Shown piece by piece: positions 49,741 through 57,888 of a stretch of 64,000 nucleotides of DNA. Numbering within the stretch: the first letter of the stretch is position 1; each line of letters starts with the position of its first letter. The notes under the pieces were generated by a model. That model had not been told where the DNA came from, ran no database searches, and was given only the letters and a program-made list of their open reading frames with translations. Source of the stretch: a virus; the IMG/VR virus record IMGVR_UViG_3300042301_003612, positions 19,559-83,558 of that record; one strand, written 5' to 3'. The position numbers and the translations under genes are program-made.

Positions 49741-49778
49741 AAAAACTTTTGTTTTATTATTAAGACAAAAGTTTTTTT
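49741..49778 (+). terminator. Intrinsic terminator abutting rmlB start
   Basis: AAAAACTTTTGT and ACAAAAGTTTTT, a 12-base stem. The T tract ends at the ATG of the following gene (49779). Confidence 0.82.
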
Positions 49779-50675
49779 ATGAGTAAAATTATAGTAACAG
49801 GTGGGTTAGGTTTTATTGGGTCACATTTTGTAAATTATGTTAGAGAAAATACATACCACAAAGTATTAATTATTGATAAACTTACATACGCAGGTAATCT
49901 TAATAATCTTATATTACCAACCGATTATTTAAAAAAAGATATATGTGATGTGATACCTGAGGATTTAGGTGACTACGATTACATAGTTAATTTTGCTGCT
50001 GAGTCACACGTTGACAATTCAATTAAAGACGGATTACCATTTGTTAAATCAAATGTACAAGGTACCTTCAACATGATTGAGGTCGCAAGAAAAAACAAAA
50101 ACCTAATTAAATTCTTACACATTTCAACGGACGAAGTTTATGGTGATATAGATGAGTATTCAGCAATTGAATCCGATAACATTATTCCAAGTTCATATTA
50201 TTCTGCAACTAAAGCATCTGCCGATATGTTGGTAATGTCTGCAGGAAGAACATATGGGTTTCCATATTTAATCACACGTACTTGTAATAATTACGGGGAA
50301 AATCAACACCACGAAAAATTTATACCAAAGATTATTAGGTCAATTAAAAACGGTGATGAGGTACCGGTGTATGGTGATGGTGAACAAGTTAGGGAGTGGA
50401 TACATGCTGATGATAACGCAAAATCAATATTAACCTTATTAATGTCGGATGAAGTTAATGAAATATATAATATTGGAACTGGAGAATCATACACTAACAA
50501 CCAAATAATCAAAATGATTGGTGATATATTAGGTAAGGATGTTAAATTTAAATACGTTGAGGATAGACTAGGCCACGATAGAAGATATTCATTAAGTTCT
50601 TTAAAATATGAAAACAAATTTGGTGTAATGCAAAATACTAAACTAACCGAATGGTTAAAAAAAATAATTAAATAA
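49779..50675 (+). CDS. rmlB: dTDP-glucose 4,6-dehydratase
   Basis: 298 residues, short-chain dehydrogenase fold. TGGLGFIGSH (7-16) binds NAD, NFAAESHVDNS and ISTDEVYGD are family signatures with the catalytic Asp-Glu pair, and YYSATKASAD holds the YxxxK catalytic pair. The C-terminal part (DGEQVREWIHADDNAK; YNIGTGESYTN) binds the sugar nucleotide. It converts dTDP-glucose to the 4-keto-6-deoxy sugar used for rhamnose and other deoxysugars. With RmlC nearby it makes part of that pathway; RmlA and RmlD are not in the window. Starts directly after a terminator. Confidence 0.88.
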   Translation: MSKIIVTGGLGFIGSHFVNYVRENTYHKVLIIDKLTYAGNLNNLILPTDYLKKDICDVIPEDLGDYDYIVNFAAESHVDNSIKDGLPFVKSNVQGTFNMIEVARKNKNLIKFLHISTDEVYGDIDEYSAIESDNIIPSSYYSATKASADMLVMSAGRTYGFPYLITRTCNNYGENQHHEKFIPKIIRSIKNGDEVPVYGDGEQVREWIHADDNAKSILTLLMSDEVNEIYNIGTGESYTNNQIIKMIGDILGKDVKFKYVEDRLGHDRRYSLSSLKYENKFGVMQNTKLTEWLKKIIK

Positions 50676-50681
50676 ATAAAA

Positions 50682-50903
50682 ATGGTAGAAAAACAAAACA
50701 GATTACTTAATGCGTTAGACGCAAAATATCGAGCGGAAATAATGGACGCTTTAGCAAGATTAGAAGTTTACGTAACTTCACCCGTTGCAATTGGGGAACA
50801 TCCACAACATACTGAAGAAATGGATAAATTAATTGAACAGTATGCAAATGCTAAAGATAAAGCTGAATCATTAATGATTATGAAAGCGGAATTAGGATTT
50901 TAA
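50682..50903 (+). CDS. Small helical protein (73 aa)
   Basis: Helical and charged (NRLLNALDAKYRAEIMDALA; EEMDKLIEQYANAKDKAESL). Lies between rmlB and rmlC but has no sugar-metabolism motif. Probably a small phage protein of unknown role. Confidence 0.52.
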   Translation: MVEKQNRLLNALDAKYRAEIMDALARLEVYVTSPVAIGEHPQHTEEMDKLIEQYANAKDKAESLMIMKAELGF

Positions 50904-50933
50904 ATGAGTTAATTTAAACAAATAATAAATAAT

Positions 50934-51455
50934 ATGGAAGAAGGTTTATTAATACATAATTCAGTATTCAAAGATAGTCGAGGAACATTTGCACCTTTAC
51001 CTTTAAAATTTGATGAAAGTAACTTATCTGTTTTACGTAAAGATTGGGTACAAAGTAATATTAGTGTTAACCCTAATAAATTTACGTTTAGAGGATTACA
51101 TTTTCAAGTTGGTGAGTTCGCTCAGTCAAAGTTAGTTAAGGTCATTACGGGGAAGATAATCGACTTCATCGTTGATATTAGACCTAATTCGCCTAACTAT
51201 CTAAAGACTTATGAGTTTGTTGTAGAACCTAACAATGAATTGTTTGTCCCTAAAGGATTTGCCCACGGGTTTATAACTACTGAGGATAACACGGTAGTTC
51301 AGTACTTGGTAGACAATGATTACTCACCATTAAAGGAGGGTTCCATTTTTTGGGCTGACTTTAATTTAGTTAAACAAACCGTAGAACGAGTGATTGAGGA
51401 TAATGAGTTAACAATTTCAACAAAGGATTTGGTAACTAAAAATTTTAATGTATAA
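50934..51455 (+). CDS. rmlC: dTDP-4-dehydrorhamnose 3,5-epimerase-like
   Basis: 173 residues, cupin fold. DSRGTFAPL, FTFRGLHFQ (RGLHxQ active site with His), KLVKVITGKIIDFIVDIR and VPKGFAHGF match RmlC. It epimerises the product of RmlB; some homologues epimerise only one carbon. Forms a nucleotide-sugar pair with RmlB, presumably for modifying phage or host surface glycans. Confidence 0.85.
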   Translation: MEEGLLIHNSVFKDSRGTFAPLPLKFDESNLSVLRKDWVQSNISVNPNKFTFRGLHFQVGEFAQSKLVKVITGKIIDFIVDIRPNSPNYLKTYEFVVEPNNELFVPKGFAHGFITTEDNTVVQYLVDNDYSPLKEGSIFWADFNLVKQTVERVIEDNELTISTKDLVTKNFNV

Positions 51456-51714
51456 TCAAGCGATAAAATTTCATGAGAATAAGACAATACCAATTGAACT
51501 ACCAAGTCCAACAGGCACAACTTCTGTTGATATAAAGTTAAAAAGTGGGAAGAATGACCTCAGTTTTATTGTTGAAGTTTATAGAACCAAGGATATTAAT
51601 GGTTTAACTAATAAAGTAATACAACACTATATCTACAAACAATTATCATTGTATCTAACATTATTCTCAATCGATGACGAATATAACATAGAGACTTTTA
51701 ATTTTATTGATTGA
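51448..51714 (+). CDS. Hypothetical protein (88 aa)
   Basis: Overlaps rmlC by eight bases. Beta-rich start (IPIELPSPTGTTSVDIKLKS) followed by a helix (IQHYIYKQLSLYLTLF). No family recognised. Confidence 0.52.
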   Translation: MYNQAIKFHENKTIPIELPSPTGTTSVDIKLKSGKNDLSFIVEVYRTKDINGLTNKVIQHYIYKQLSLYLTLFSIDDEYNIETFNFID

Positions 51715-51719
51715 TAAGA

Positions 51720-51727
51720 TATTTATA
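51720..51727 (+). promoter_or_regulatory. Late-promoter-like element TATTTATA
   Basis: GATATTTATAGTGAAAACATTACT then ATG at 51742; 14-base spacing. Confidence 0.55.
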
Positions 51728-51741
51728 GTGAAAACATTACT

Positions 51742-52185
51742 ATGAAAAATGAAATTTTAAAAGATAAAATATTTGAGGTTATTAAACAACAAGAATTATT
51801 AACCGAACAAAAAACAGGTACTAAAGATTTTATTGAGATGGTTTCTCTGTTATTTCACTCTAGAACTCAAGCACATACATTACATTTACAGACCAAATCA
51901 TTTGCTGAACATAGTGCATTAAATGGGTATTATGACGAAATTGGAGGATTGGTTGATGGGATTATAGAATCATACCAAGGTAAATATAGTATCCTCAAAG
52001 GGTATAAAAAATACGATATTGAAGATTATAAAGACTCAACAACCACAATTAATTATTTTAAAGACCTTTGTGGACAAGTTAATGATTTAAGAGATTGTTG
52101 TAAAGATTCTTATATTCAAAATCAAATTGATACTGTTTGTGAATTAATTAACTCAACATTATATAAATTAAGATTTTTAAAATAA
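51742..52185 (+). CDS. Leader-bearing Dps/ferritin-like protein
   Basis: 147 residues. ILKDKIFEVIKQQELLTEQ (5-23) is leader-like, with L-T-E as a possible cleavage site. The helical core has LLFHSRTQAHTLHLQTKSFA then EH, and LVDGIIESYQG, an arrangement of His, Asp and Glu like Dps or ferritin four-helix proteins; it resembles the phage family recalled as DUF5856. Could bind iron or DNA inside the capsid. Preceded by a late-type element. Confidence 0.65.
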   Translation: MKNEILKDKIFEVIKQQELLTEQKTGTKDFIEMVSLLFHSRTQAHTLHLQTKSFAEHSALNGYYDEIGGLVDGIIESYQGKYSILKGYKKYDIEDYKDSTTTINYFKDLCGQVNDLRDCCKDSYIQNQIDTVCELINSTLYKLRFLK

Positions 52186-52194
52186 TTAAATCAA

Positions 52195-52202
52195 TATTTA
52201 TT
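52195..52202 (+). promoter_or_regulatory. Late-promoter-like element TATTTATT
   Basis: AATATTTATTTTT three bases before the ATG at 52206. Confidence 0.42.
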
Positions 52203-52205
52203 TTT

Positions 52206-53393
52206 ATGAATAAACGAGAAATTCTTAACGATTTAATTAAAAAAATAATTTCATGTAATACTCAACATGAACTTAAAGAAATTGTTAAAGATATTAATGA
52301 TTTTATTAATGATTATTCTATTGTCAATAATTCTAATGAGTATAAGAGGCTCAAAAATGCCGTTGGAATTATGAGAATAAAACTAAAAAAAGATTTTAAG
52401 ATTGATGAGTCAAAAACAATTCGTGTTACTGAGTTTGACTTAGTTAAAATTGTTAAATTAATTATTAAAGAACAACTTGAAGGTCAAGGAGAAAATCCTT
52501 TGTCGGAAAAAGAGATTAGGTTATTCAAATATCTTAATAAAAATAAACAAGATATGGGTAACCAATCTAAAATGTTAGCTTTTGTTAAAACCATGATGCC
52601 TTTTGTGGGGAGACCTGAATCTGATGCAAGATTCTATTACGAAATTTATACCGCGAACTACAGACCTGATGGTGATTACGAGAATTTAGATAAGACAACT
52701 TTCAGAAACTTCAAAGAGTTTAAACAAAGAAGAACGCCAAACAATAACGCGTACCAATTCAGTAGCGCTAAAATTCCTTTTAAAGGTTCTAATATTGAAG
52801 GGTATTGGGATGTTAATAGAAAAAATGAATGGTATTATGTTGTTAAGTCTTATGGTTGGTATCCAGTTTATTTATTCATTAACAATCAATGGTATGTAGT
52901 TAGTAATACCTATTCATCATCAACATCTAAACAAATGTCACACGCTAATCCTGTAAGATATAATTCAGGTTTAGATGCTAAAGTTATTAGTGTAACAAAG
53001 GAAGAAATCCAAAATCTTATTAACGGAAAAAGTTTAGATGATGTTAAATCCGAAAGAGTAACTAATTTTGGTGATAAATTTGCTAGTTCTTTAATTGGTA
53101 CTAAAAAATTATTAACTATTGATTTTGGATGGGGTGATAACAGAAAGAAAGTTAATTATACTATCACAGACGTTAAGAATGACGGTGGTAAAATTAAAAT
53201 TGACATCACTATTAATAAAGCAGGTACCGTTGAAGGTACAAATAAGATGGTTGTTAATCCTGAAGGTTATGTACACCCAAGCCCTTTCTCAGAAGATTTG
53301 GAAAATGGTATTGAGTTAAAAATAATTTCTGATAATAAAGATTATTTAACTGATGATAATACTGAGTTTACTTTTCATCACCCCTCAAAATAA
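52206..53393 (+). CDS. Virion-associated protein with internal leader
   Basis: 395 residues. An N-terminal helical region of about 68 residues precedes a leader-like segment at 70-92 (TIRVTEFDLVKIVKLIIKEQ), suggesting a longer propeptide with cleavage near residue 89-92. The mature part has AYQFSSAKIPFKGSNIEGYW, NEWYYVVKSYGWYPVYLF and a beta-rich C-terminal domain. No enzyme motif. Preceded by AATATTTATT. Confidence 0.6.
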   Translation: MNKREILNDLIKKIISCNTQHELKEIVKDINDFINDYSIVNNSNEYKRLKNAVGIMRIKLKKDFKIDESKTIRVTEFDLVKIVKLIIKEQLEGQGENPLSEKEIRLFKYLNKNKQDMGNQSKMLAFVKTMMPFVGRPESDARFYYEIYTANYRPDGDYENLDKTTFRNFKEFKQRRTPNNNAYQFSSAKIPFKGSNIEGYWDVNRKNEWYYVVKSYGWYPVYLFINNQWYVVSNTYSSSTSKQMSHANPVRYNSGLDAKVISVTKEEIQNLINGKSLDDVKSERVTNFGDKFASSLIGTKKLLTIDFGWGDNRKKVNYTITDVKNDGGKIKIDITINKAGTVEGTNKMVVNPEGYVHPSPFSEDLENGIELKIISDNKDYLTDDNTEFTFHHPSK

Positions 53394-53396
53394 GGT

Positions 53397-54101
53397 TTAA
53401 AATTTTATTAAAAAATCTATTGAGATTGGTACTTCTTCTTCTCGATTCTCGGAAAAGTCTAAGGTAACATCCTTTGACTCATTATTAAAGATAAAACGAC
53501 CTTGAGAACCTTCATTAATTTCCCATCCACCCATGTGTTTTTCTAATTGTTCGTAAATGAAATTAACAATTTTAACGTCTAAATTTATCCGGCCTTCAAA
53601 ATCTCCGTATGCAAAGTCATTACAGTCACCACTATCACCACCACCACTAAAATCAACATAACCTTCAGAAACATTTTTTTCGTGAAGTTGGTCAAATAAA
53701 TTCACAATTGCTTCATACAATTCATCACTATAATCTTCTTTAATTTCTTCTAATGTGGTTTCTGATTGAGATTCTAATGTTGTGTATTGCATTTCCCATA
53801 CGTTTAAAAATAATATACGTTCTTTACAATCAATATTAATTCTAATTGTGCCTCTATACTCACAATCTGACATTACTTTGTAGACCTCATTTTTGTCTAA
53901 AATATGTTCTAAAGTGTCAGATATTGCTTCATATAATTCTATTGTTGTTCCGTCGTCACTGTACGCACTGTCGTCCATGTAATCAAGGTGGCATTCTTCA
54001 GTATAAACGGTAATGTTAACCTCACTACTTCCATATGACATGCAATAATATGAAAATAGTTTAAGGGTTTTTAATTGTTCTTCAGTTACTTGAGGTGTCA
54101 T
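53397..54101 (-). CDS. Hypothetical protein with GGGDSG motif
   Basis: 234 residues, acidic. SEGYVDFSGGGDSGDCND (about 143-160) and HMGGWEINEGSQGRFIF (about 190-206) resemble an uncharacterised family with a G-x-G-D-S-G core (compare DUF6878-type proteins). N-terminus TPQVTEEQLKTLKL is faintly leader-like. A late-type element precedes it on the minus strand. Confidence 0.58.
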   Translation of the reverse strand: MTPQVTEEQLKTLKLFSYYCMSYGSSEVNITVYTEECHLDYMDDSAYSDDGTTIELYEAISDTLEHILDKNEVYKVMSDCEYRGTIRINIDCKERILFLNVWEMQYTTLESQSETTLEEIKEDYSDELYEAIVNLFDQLHEKNVSEGYVDFSGGGDSGDCNDFAYGDFEGRINLDVKIVNFIYEQLEKHMGGWEINEGSQGRFIFNNESKDVTLDFSENREEEVPISIDFLIKF

Positions 54102-54113
54102 ATTGTTTTTAAC

Positions 54114-54121
54114 TATAAATA
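54114..54121 (-). promoter_or_regulatory. Late-promoter-like element TATTTATA
   Basis: Reads AGTATTTATAGTTAAAAACAAT then ATG on the minus strand, gene at 53397-54101. Confidence 0.52.
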
Positions 54122-54123
54122 CT

Positions 54124-54471
54124 TTAATCTATGTTAATATCTAAAGTTCTCATCATCCACATAGGTCTTTCTTTAGATTCTAAAGCCATTATCCATTCTT
54201 TAGCACAAGGTAAATGGTTATAACAATCTTCTCTAACATGTTGTTCACCAACATAACGAGTGTAAACAATCTTATCATCACTATTTACAAATGACATACC
54301 AAAAACCTTTTCCATTTCAAAAATACCCTCACTATGATGTCTAAACATTCTGTGATTAGAATGTCCATACCAAGCCTTGGTCTCGTCAAACCAATTGTGT
54401 ATGTTTATGTATTCTTCCCAAGTTCCACCAAATTTTTTGGCCGATGATTTTGCGTGAATAATAGGGTGCAT
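54124..54471 (-). CDS. DUF6915-like protein
   Basis: 115 residues. MHPIIHAKSSAKKFGGTWEE, then IHNWFDETKAWYGHSNHRMF and RHHSEGIFEMEKVFG with GEQHVREDC: a highly conserved His-rich pattern that I recall as DUF6915. The many His and acidic residues suggest metal binding. Function unknown. Confidence 0.68.
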   Translation of the reverse strand: MHPIIHAKSSAKKFGGTWEEYINIHNWFDETKAWYGHSNHRMFRHHSEGIFEMEKVFGMSFVNSDDKIVYTRYVGEQHVREDCYNHLPCAKEWIMALESKERPMWMMRTLDINID

Positions 54472-54538
54472 AATGTTTTTAATGTAAATATAAGTATTTT
54501 GTTCACATGATAAATAAAAAATATTTCTTAACCCAATA

Positions 54539-54546
54539 TATTTATT
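54539..54546 (+). promoter_or_regulatory. Late-promoter-like element TATTTATT
   Basis: ATATATTTATTAATATG; three bases before the ATG at 54550. Confidence 0.42.
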
Positions 54547-54549
54547 AAT

Positions 54550-54987
54550 ATGGAAAATACATCATTCGGTAATGATTACCAATTTGGACATTGTCATTAC
54601 TTTGCAAAATATCTAATAAAAGTATTCCAAGAGTTACTTCCTAATGAGGAAATTAATTACCATTTAATATTAGCTGAAAGACTTGATGATGATAATGAAA
54701 ATATTGACGATGTGTTAGTCCATGTTTATCTTAAAGTAGGTGACTATCTAATTGATTCTGAAGGTGTACATTCTATTGATATTGCTTCAGAAAGAGAAAA
54801 AGAATGGGCCGACAGAGAAATGGATTTAACCCCTGATGGGTATGACTTCTCAACTTGGGAAGAAAGTAGAGATGAGATTCCTGAAATGTTCTTCAATAGA
54901 TTCTGTTCAACCAAAAAATTAAAACAAGATGTAATTGATTTTGTTAAAAGACAAGATGTTCAAGAAGTTATTCAAAAATTAAAATAA
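54550..54987 (+). CDS. Putative papain-fold (Cys-His-Asp) protein
   Basis: 145 residues, acidic. FGHCHYFAKYL places Cys15 at the start of a helix, VLVHVYLKVG puts His58 on a strand, and DYLIDSEG supplies Asp69, the order and spacing of a Cys-His-Asp triad in small transglutaminase or NlpC-like hydrolases. Catalysis not proven. Thirteen bases before the next gene. Confidence 0.55.
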   Translation: MENTSFGNDYQFGHCHYFAKYLIKVFQELLPNEEINYHLILAERLDDDNENIDDVLVHVYLKVGDYLIDSEGVHSIDIASEREKEWADREMDLTPDGYDFSTWEESRDEIPEMFFNRFCSTKKLKQDVIDFVKRQDVQEVIQKLK

Positions 54988-54999
54988 ATTTACTACATT

Positions 55000-55569
55000 A
55001 TGAAACTTAAAATAACAGAACAACAATTACACAGTATCAACGAATTCCTTGCCGAAAAGAAAGCTTTCTTTAAATATTGGGATAGATTTGGTGGTAAAAT
55101 TGATGATAACTTTTATAAGTTATTTGGTTTTGACGGTACTCGATTACCTGAGTTAATTGTTGGTAAAACTAAAATTAGGTATTACGATGTTTTAGGTTTT
55201 TTAAGAGAGTGGTTAGGTGAGTCTAAATCAATTGAAATGACTGAAGAATTGTTAAAAGGCACCCACCATGTTGTTGGGCCTATTTATGGTGGTTATGATT
55301 ACAAATTTACTGTATCTGAAGTACAAGAAAAAAATTCAACCCAATTTACAACTACAGTACTTATTGATGATGTTAATGGTGAGGTGACTTTATTTCAGAA
55401 TGAAGAACTTTATAAATTAATTGACGCGAGAAATGAAGAAAATTTTGGATGGGAGATTGAAAATGAAATTCAAGACTGTACTGATGAATACCTTTCAAAA
55501 GAAATAACTAGCCGTACGGGAATTGTAATTGTGTTTAATGATATTGATTTCACAAGTGGTGAAAAATAA
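55000..55569 (+). CDS. Leader-bearing hypothetical protein (189 aa)
   Basis: The N-terminus LKITEQQLHSINEFLAEKK is a clear shared leader with F-L-A-E as a predicted cleavage site, close to the T4 F-I-A-E. The rest is an alpha/beta protein (VVGPIYGGYDYKFTVSEVQE). No family recognised. Candidate internal capsid protein. Confidence 0.62.
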   Translation: MKLKITEQQLHSINEFLAEKKAFFKYWDRFGGKIDDNFYKLFGFDGTRLPELIVGKTKIRYYDVLGFLREWLGESKSIEMTEELLKGTHHVVGPIYGGYDYKFTVSEVQEKNSTQFTTTVLIDDVNGEVTLFQNEELYKLIDARNEENFGWEIENEIQDCTDEYLSKEITSRTGIVIVFNDIDFTSGEK

Positions 55570-55959
55570 TTATCTTTTTTGTCTTTGTTCCCAATCTGTT
55601 TTACCTGTACTTCCAGGTTTCATTTGACTTAATCTATGTTCCCAATCAAAAATTGAAATACCTTTTCCATCGTAAATAATTACTTGATAATCATAACTTT
55701 TAAGCGGTAAATGTTCAAAAGGAATTAATTTTGAAACGACATTCATTATTTGATGGTCAATCAACCAAAGAACGTCAATGTCATCCTCTACCTCTTCTAT
55801 GGTTATATCTTCATCTTTCATATAAATTTTATAGATAAGATATGGCTGACGCACCCCATGTATAGACACATCAATATGGTCAACATTGGGGTACGTCGAT
55901 AGTATAAGACCTGAATTAACAATCTTGTTTAACGCTTGTATTTCTTGGTCTTGAGTCAT
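55570..55959 (-). CDS. Hypothetical protein (129 aa)
   Basis: Acidic protein (VDHIDVSIHGVRQPYLIYKI) with a basic C-terminus. Overlaps the start side of the minus-strand gene upstream by one base, so they form an operon. No family recognised. Confidence 0.55.
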   Translation of the reverse strand: MTQDQEIQALNKIVNSGLILSTYPNVDHIDVSIHGVRQPYLIYKIYMKDEDITIEEVEDDIDVLWLIDHQIMNVVSKLIPFEHLPLKSYDYQVIIYDGKGISIFDWEHRLSQMKPGSTGKTDWEQRQKR

Positions 55960-56555
55960 TATTTAATATCGTTACTTCCGATTAAAGTATAACTGAATGA
56001 GTTACCATGGATGTTTTTAGACTTTCTACAGATTGACATGAATTCCTCAAAATCCGCAGCTTTCTTAAATACTTGACAACCTTCAGACCAATTCTCTACG
56101 TAAGTTGAGTCAGCACCCGCTTTATGAATATTAATACCGTAAACACCTTCAGTTATTTTTGTTTCATCATATTTCATATCACGATTTGCATCACGATAAA
56201 CCTTAACATTCTTTGCTTGACCTAACGCTTCATATTTACCTTGGTGTAATCTAATAGTGTGGGAACCACGATATTGGCCCTCAACTAAACGAGCAACACC
56301 CGCAGCGTTATGATATTCCATAACACCTTTTTTACCTGGGTCAGTAGTTGCTGGCCAAATATGGAATTTCCATTCACCATTTTCTTTGTATGATAATGTA
56401 ATATAATCATCAAATACATTGGTAACTTTATCACCTGTAGAATCATTTCTAACTCCCACAATGTTCACATCAAAACCTTTGTTGTTTGCATCCTCAAACC
56501 ATACGTGACCTTTACTTTTAACCGCCGATTCAATTTGCTCTCTTTTGTAAGACAT
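55959..56555 (-). CDS. L,D-transpeptidase/YkuD-like protein
   Basis: 198 residues. GVYGINIHKAGAD (His144) and ENWSEGCQVFKK (Ser157, Gly159, Cys160) match the H...S-x-G-C active site of the YkuD fold, which acts on peptidoglycan. Phage homologues with a 'wSxGCQvf' motif are common and may be lysozyme-associated or wall-modifying enzymes. No signal peptide, so it may be a virion enzyme or need lysis to act. Confidence 0.65.
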   Translation of the reverse strand: MSYKREQIESAVKSKGHVWFEDANNKGFDVNIVGVRNDSTGDKVTNVFDDYITLSYKENGEWKFHIWPATTDPGKKGVMEYHNAAGVARLVEGQYRGSHTIRLHQGKYEALGQAKNVKVYRDANRDMKYDETKITEGVYGINIHKAGADSTYVENWSEGCQVFKKAADFEEFMSICRKSKNIHGNSFSYTLIGSNDIK

Positions 56556-56652
56556 AATTTAATTTTTAATTGTTTATTTATTAAATAAATATGAGGTTAA
56601 CATTTAATCTGCGGTTTTGAAGTTAAATAATAATATAAACTATTATGGGATA

Positions 56653-56660
56653 TATTTATA
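56653..56660 (+). promoter_or_regulatory. Late-promoter-like element TATTTATA
   Basis: GGATATATTTATATTATAG then ATG at 56667; six bases between element and start. Confidence 0.52.
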
Positions 56661-56666
56661 TTATAG

Positions 56667-57401
56667 ATGAAAAAAAATTTGTATATCTCTGAGGTTGAGA
56701 AGGTGGTAAAACAAATATTACCTAAATTTATTGATAGGTTTAAATCTCAACACAATTTTGAATTACCTAAATTTGTGATTGACATTAGTGGGTACCCAAA
56801 CAATATGTGGAATCGGAGAGGTGAGTATGAACCTATTAGTTTTAATACAATAGTTGCTAAAGTCAAAGTTGATGTTAAAGATGGTCGTTTAGGTAGATTA
56901 AAGAAACTATTAAAAATTGTAATAGAACAATCTCTTAGTAGTTTAGGGTATAATTACGGTGAGGTTTATATTGAGTTTGATAAAGAGTCAATCCAAGAAC
57001 AAACAAACTCGGTTGATAGATTTAAAAGTATTATAACTAAGTTGATTAGCGATAAACCTACACATCAAGGGTCATACACAATGCCTTATACTGATAATGA
57101 TGATATGGTTGATTGGCACGTTGAGTACGTGGTGAAAAATGTTGAATTATGGAAACCAAATGAACGTGAACTTAGTTTATGTGAACAAGATACTTTATAT
57201 ACTGGTACTGTATATATTAACGTAAATAGAATCTTAGTTGGGTTTGAAGAAACTGACGAATGGGAAAGAGGTCATGGTGAAGATGATTTACCTAGTTGGT
57301 GTTGGGACGATGTTCAAGAAAATGTTATGAATACTATTGAACAAATGTTACCGCAAATATGTATTGATGTAGATTTAAGTTTTAAAGTTAATTATGAGTA
57401 A
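56667..57401 (+). CDS. Hypothetical protein (244 aa)
   Basis: N-terminus KKNLYISEVEKVVKQILPKF is leader-like but diverged. Two similar halves each contain an acidic alpha/beta unit; DWHVEYVVKNVELWKPNERE and CEQDTLYTGTVYINVNRILV are the best defined. No enzyme motif. Overlaps the next gene by eight bases. Confidence 0.57.
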   Translation: MKKNLYISEVEKVVKQILPKFIDRFKSQHNFELPKFVIDISGYPNNMWNRRGEYEPISFNTIVAKVKVDVKDGRLGRLKKLLKIVIEQSLSSLGYNYGEVYIEFDKESIQEQTNSVDRFKSIITKLISDKPTHQGSYTMPYTDNDDMVDWHVEYVVKNVELWKPNERELSLCEQDTLYTGTVYINVNRILVGFEETDEWERGHGEDDLPSWCWDDVQENVMNTIEQMLPQICIDVDLSFKVNYE

Positions 57402-57888
57402 AGAAAAAAAAATATACGAATTAATAGAAAATCTTGGGTTAACTAACGCATCTAATATATTGGGGTTACCAAAATATGAATTAGTTAGGATTGCAAATTA
57501 CCCTATTAATTATGAAACCGCAAATATGTTACTTTTTGATTTGAATAGAGATAATTTATTACCTACTGTTTATAAAGATTGTGAGATAAGTGTTAGTAAT
57601 TGGGATGGTATATTTTATTGGGAGTATAAAGGACCTGACGATGAAAAAATGTTAACCATGGCGACACCATTTTGGGATGGTAATAACATCACACCCGTTG
57701 AATCAATAGAATATAAAATCAACGGGTTTACAATTGATGAGGGTTTTTATATCGAATTAAAAAGCCAAATAGAATTTGATGGTATTGAAGATTTATTAAC
57801 TTGGTATAAACACTTTTATTTGCCAAAAGTTTATAATCTGATATTAAGTAATTTAGAAAGATTTAGAGATAATGCAACGTTCTATTAG
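57394..57888 (+). CDS. Hypothetical protein (164 aa)
   Basis: The N-terminal 45 residues (IYELIENLGLTNASNILGLP) look like a small helix-turn-helix that repeats in phage proteins as a possible DNA or protein binding unit. The rest is beta-rich and acidic. Coupled to the gene before it. Confidence 0.55.
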   Translation: MSKEKKIYELIENLGLTNASNILGLPKYELVRIANYPINYETANMLLFDLNRDNLLPTVYKDCEISVSNWDGIFYWEYKGPDDEKMLTMATPFWDGNNITPVESIEYKINGFTIDEGFYIELKSQIEFDGIEDLLTWYKHFYLPKVYNLILSNLERFRDNATFY

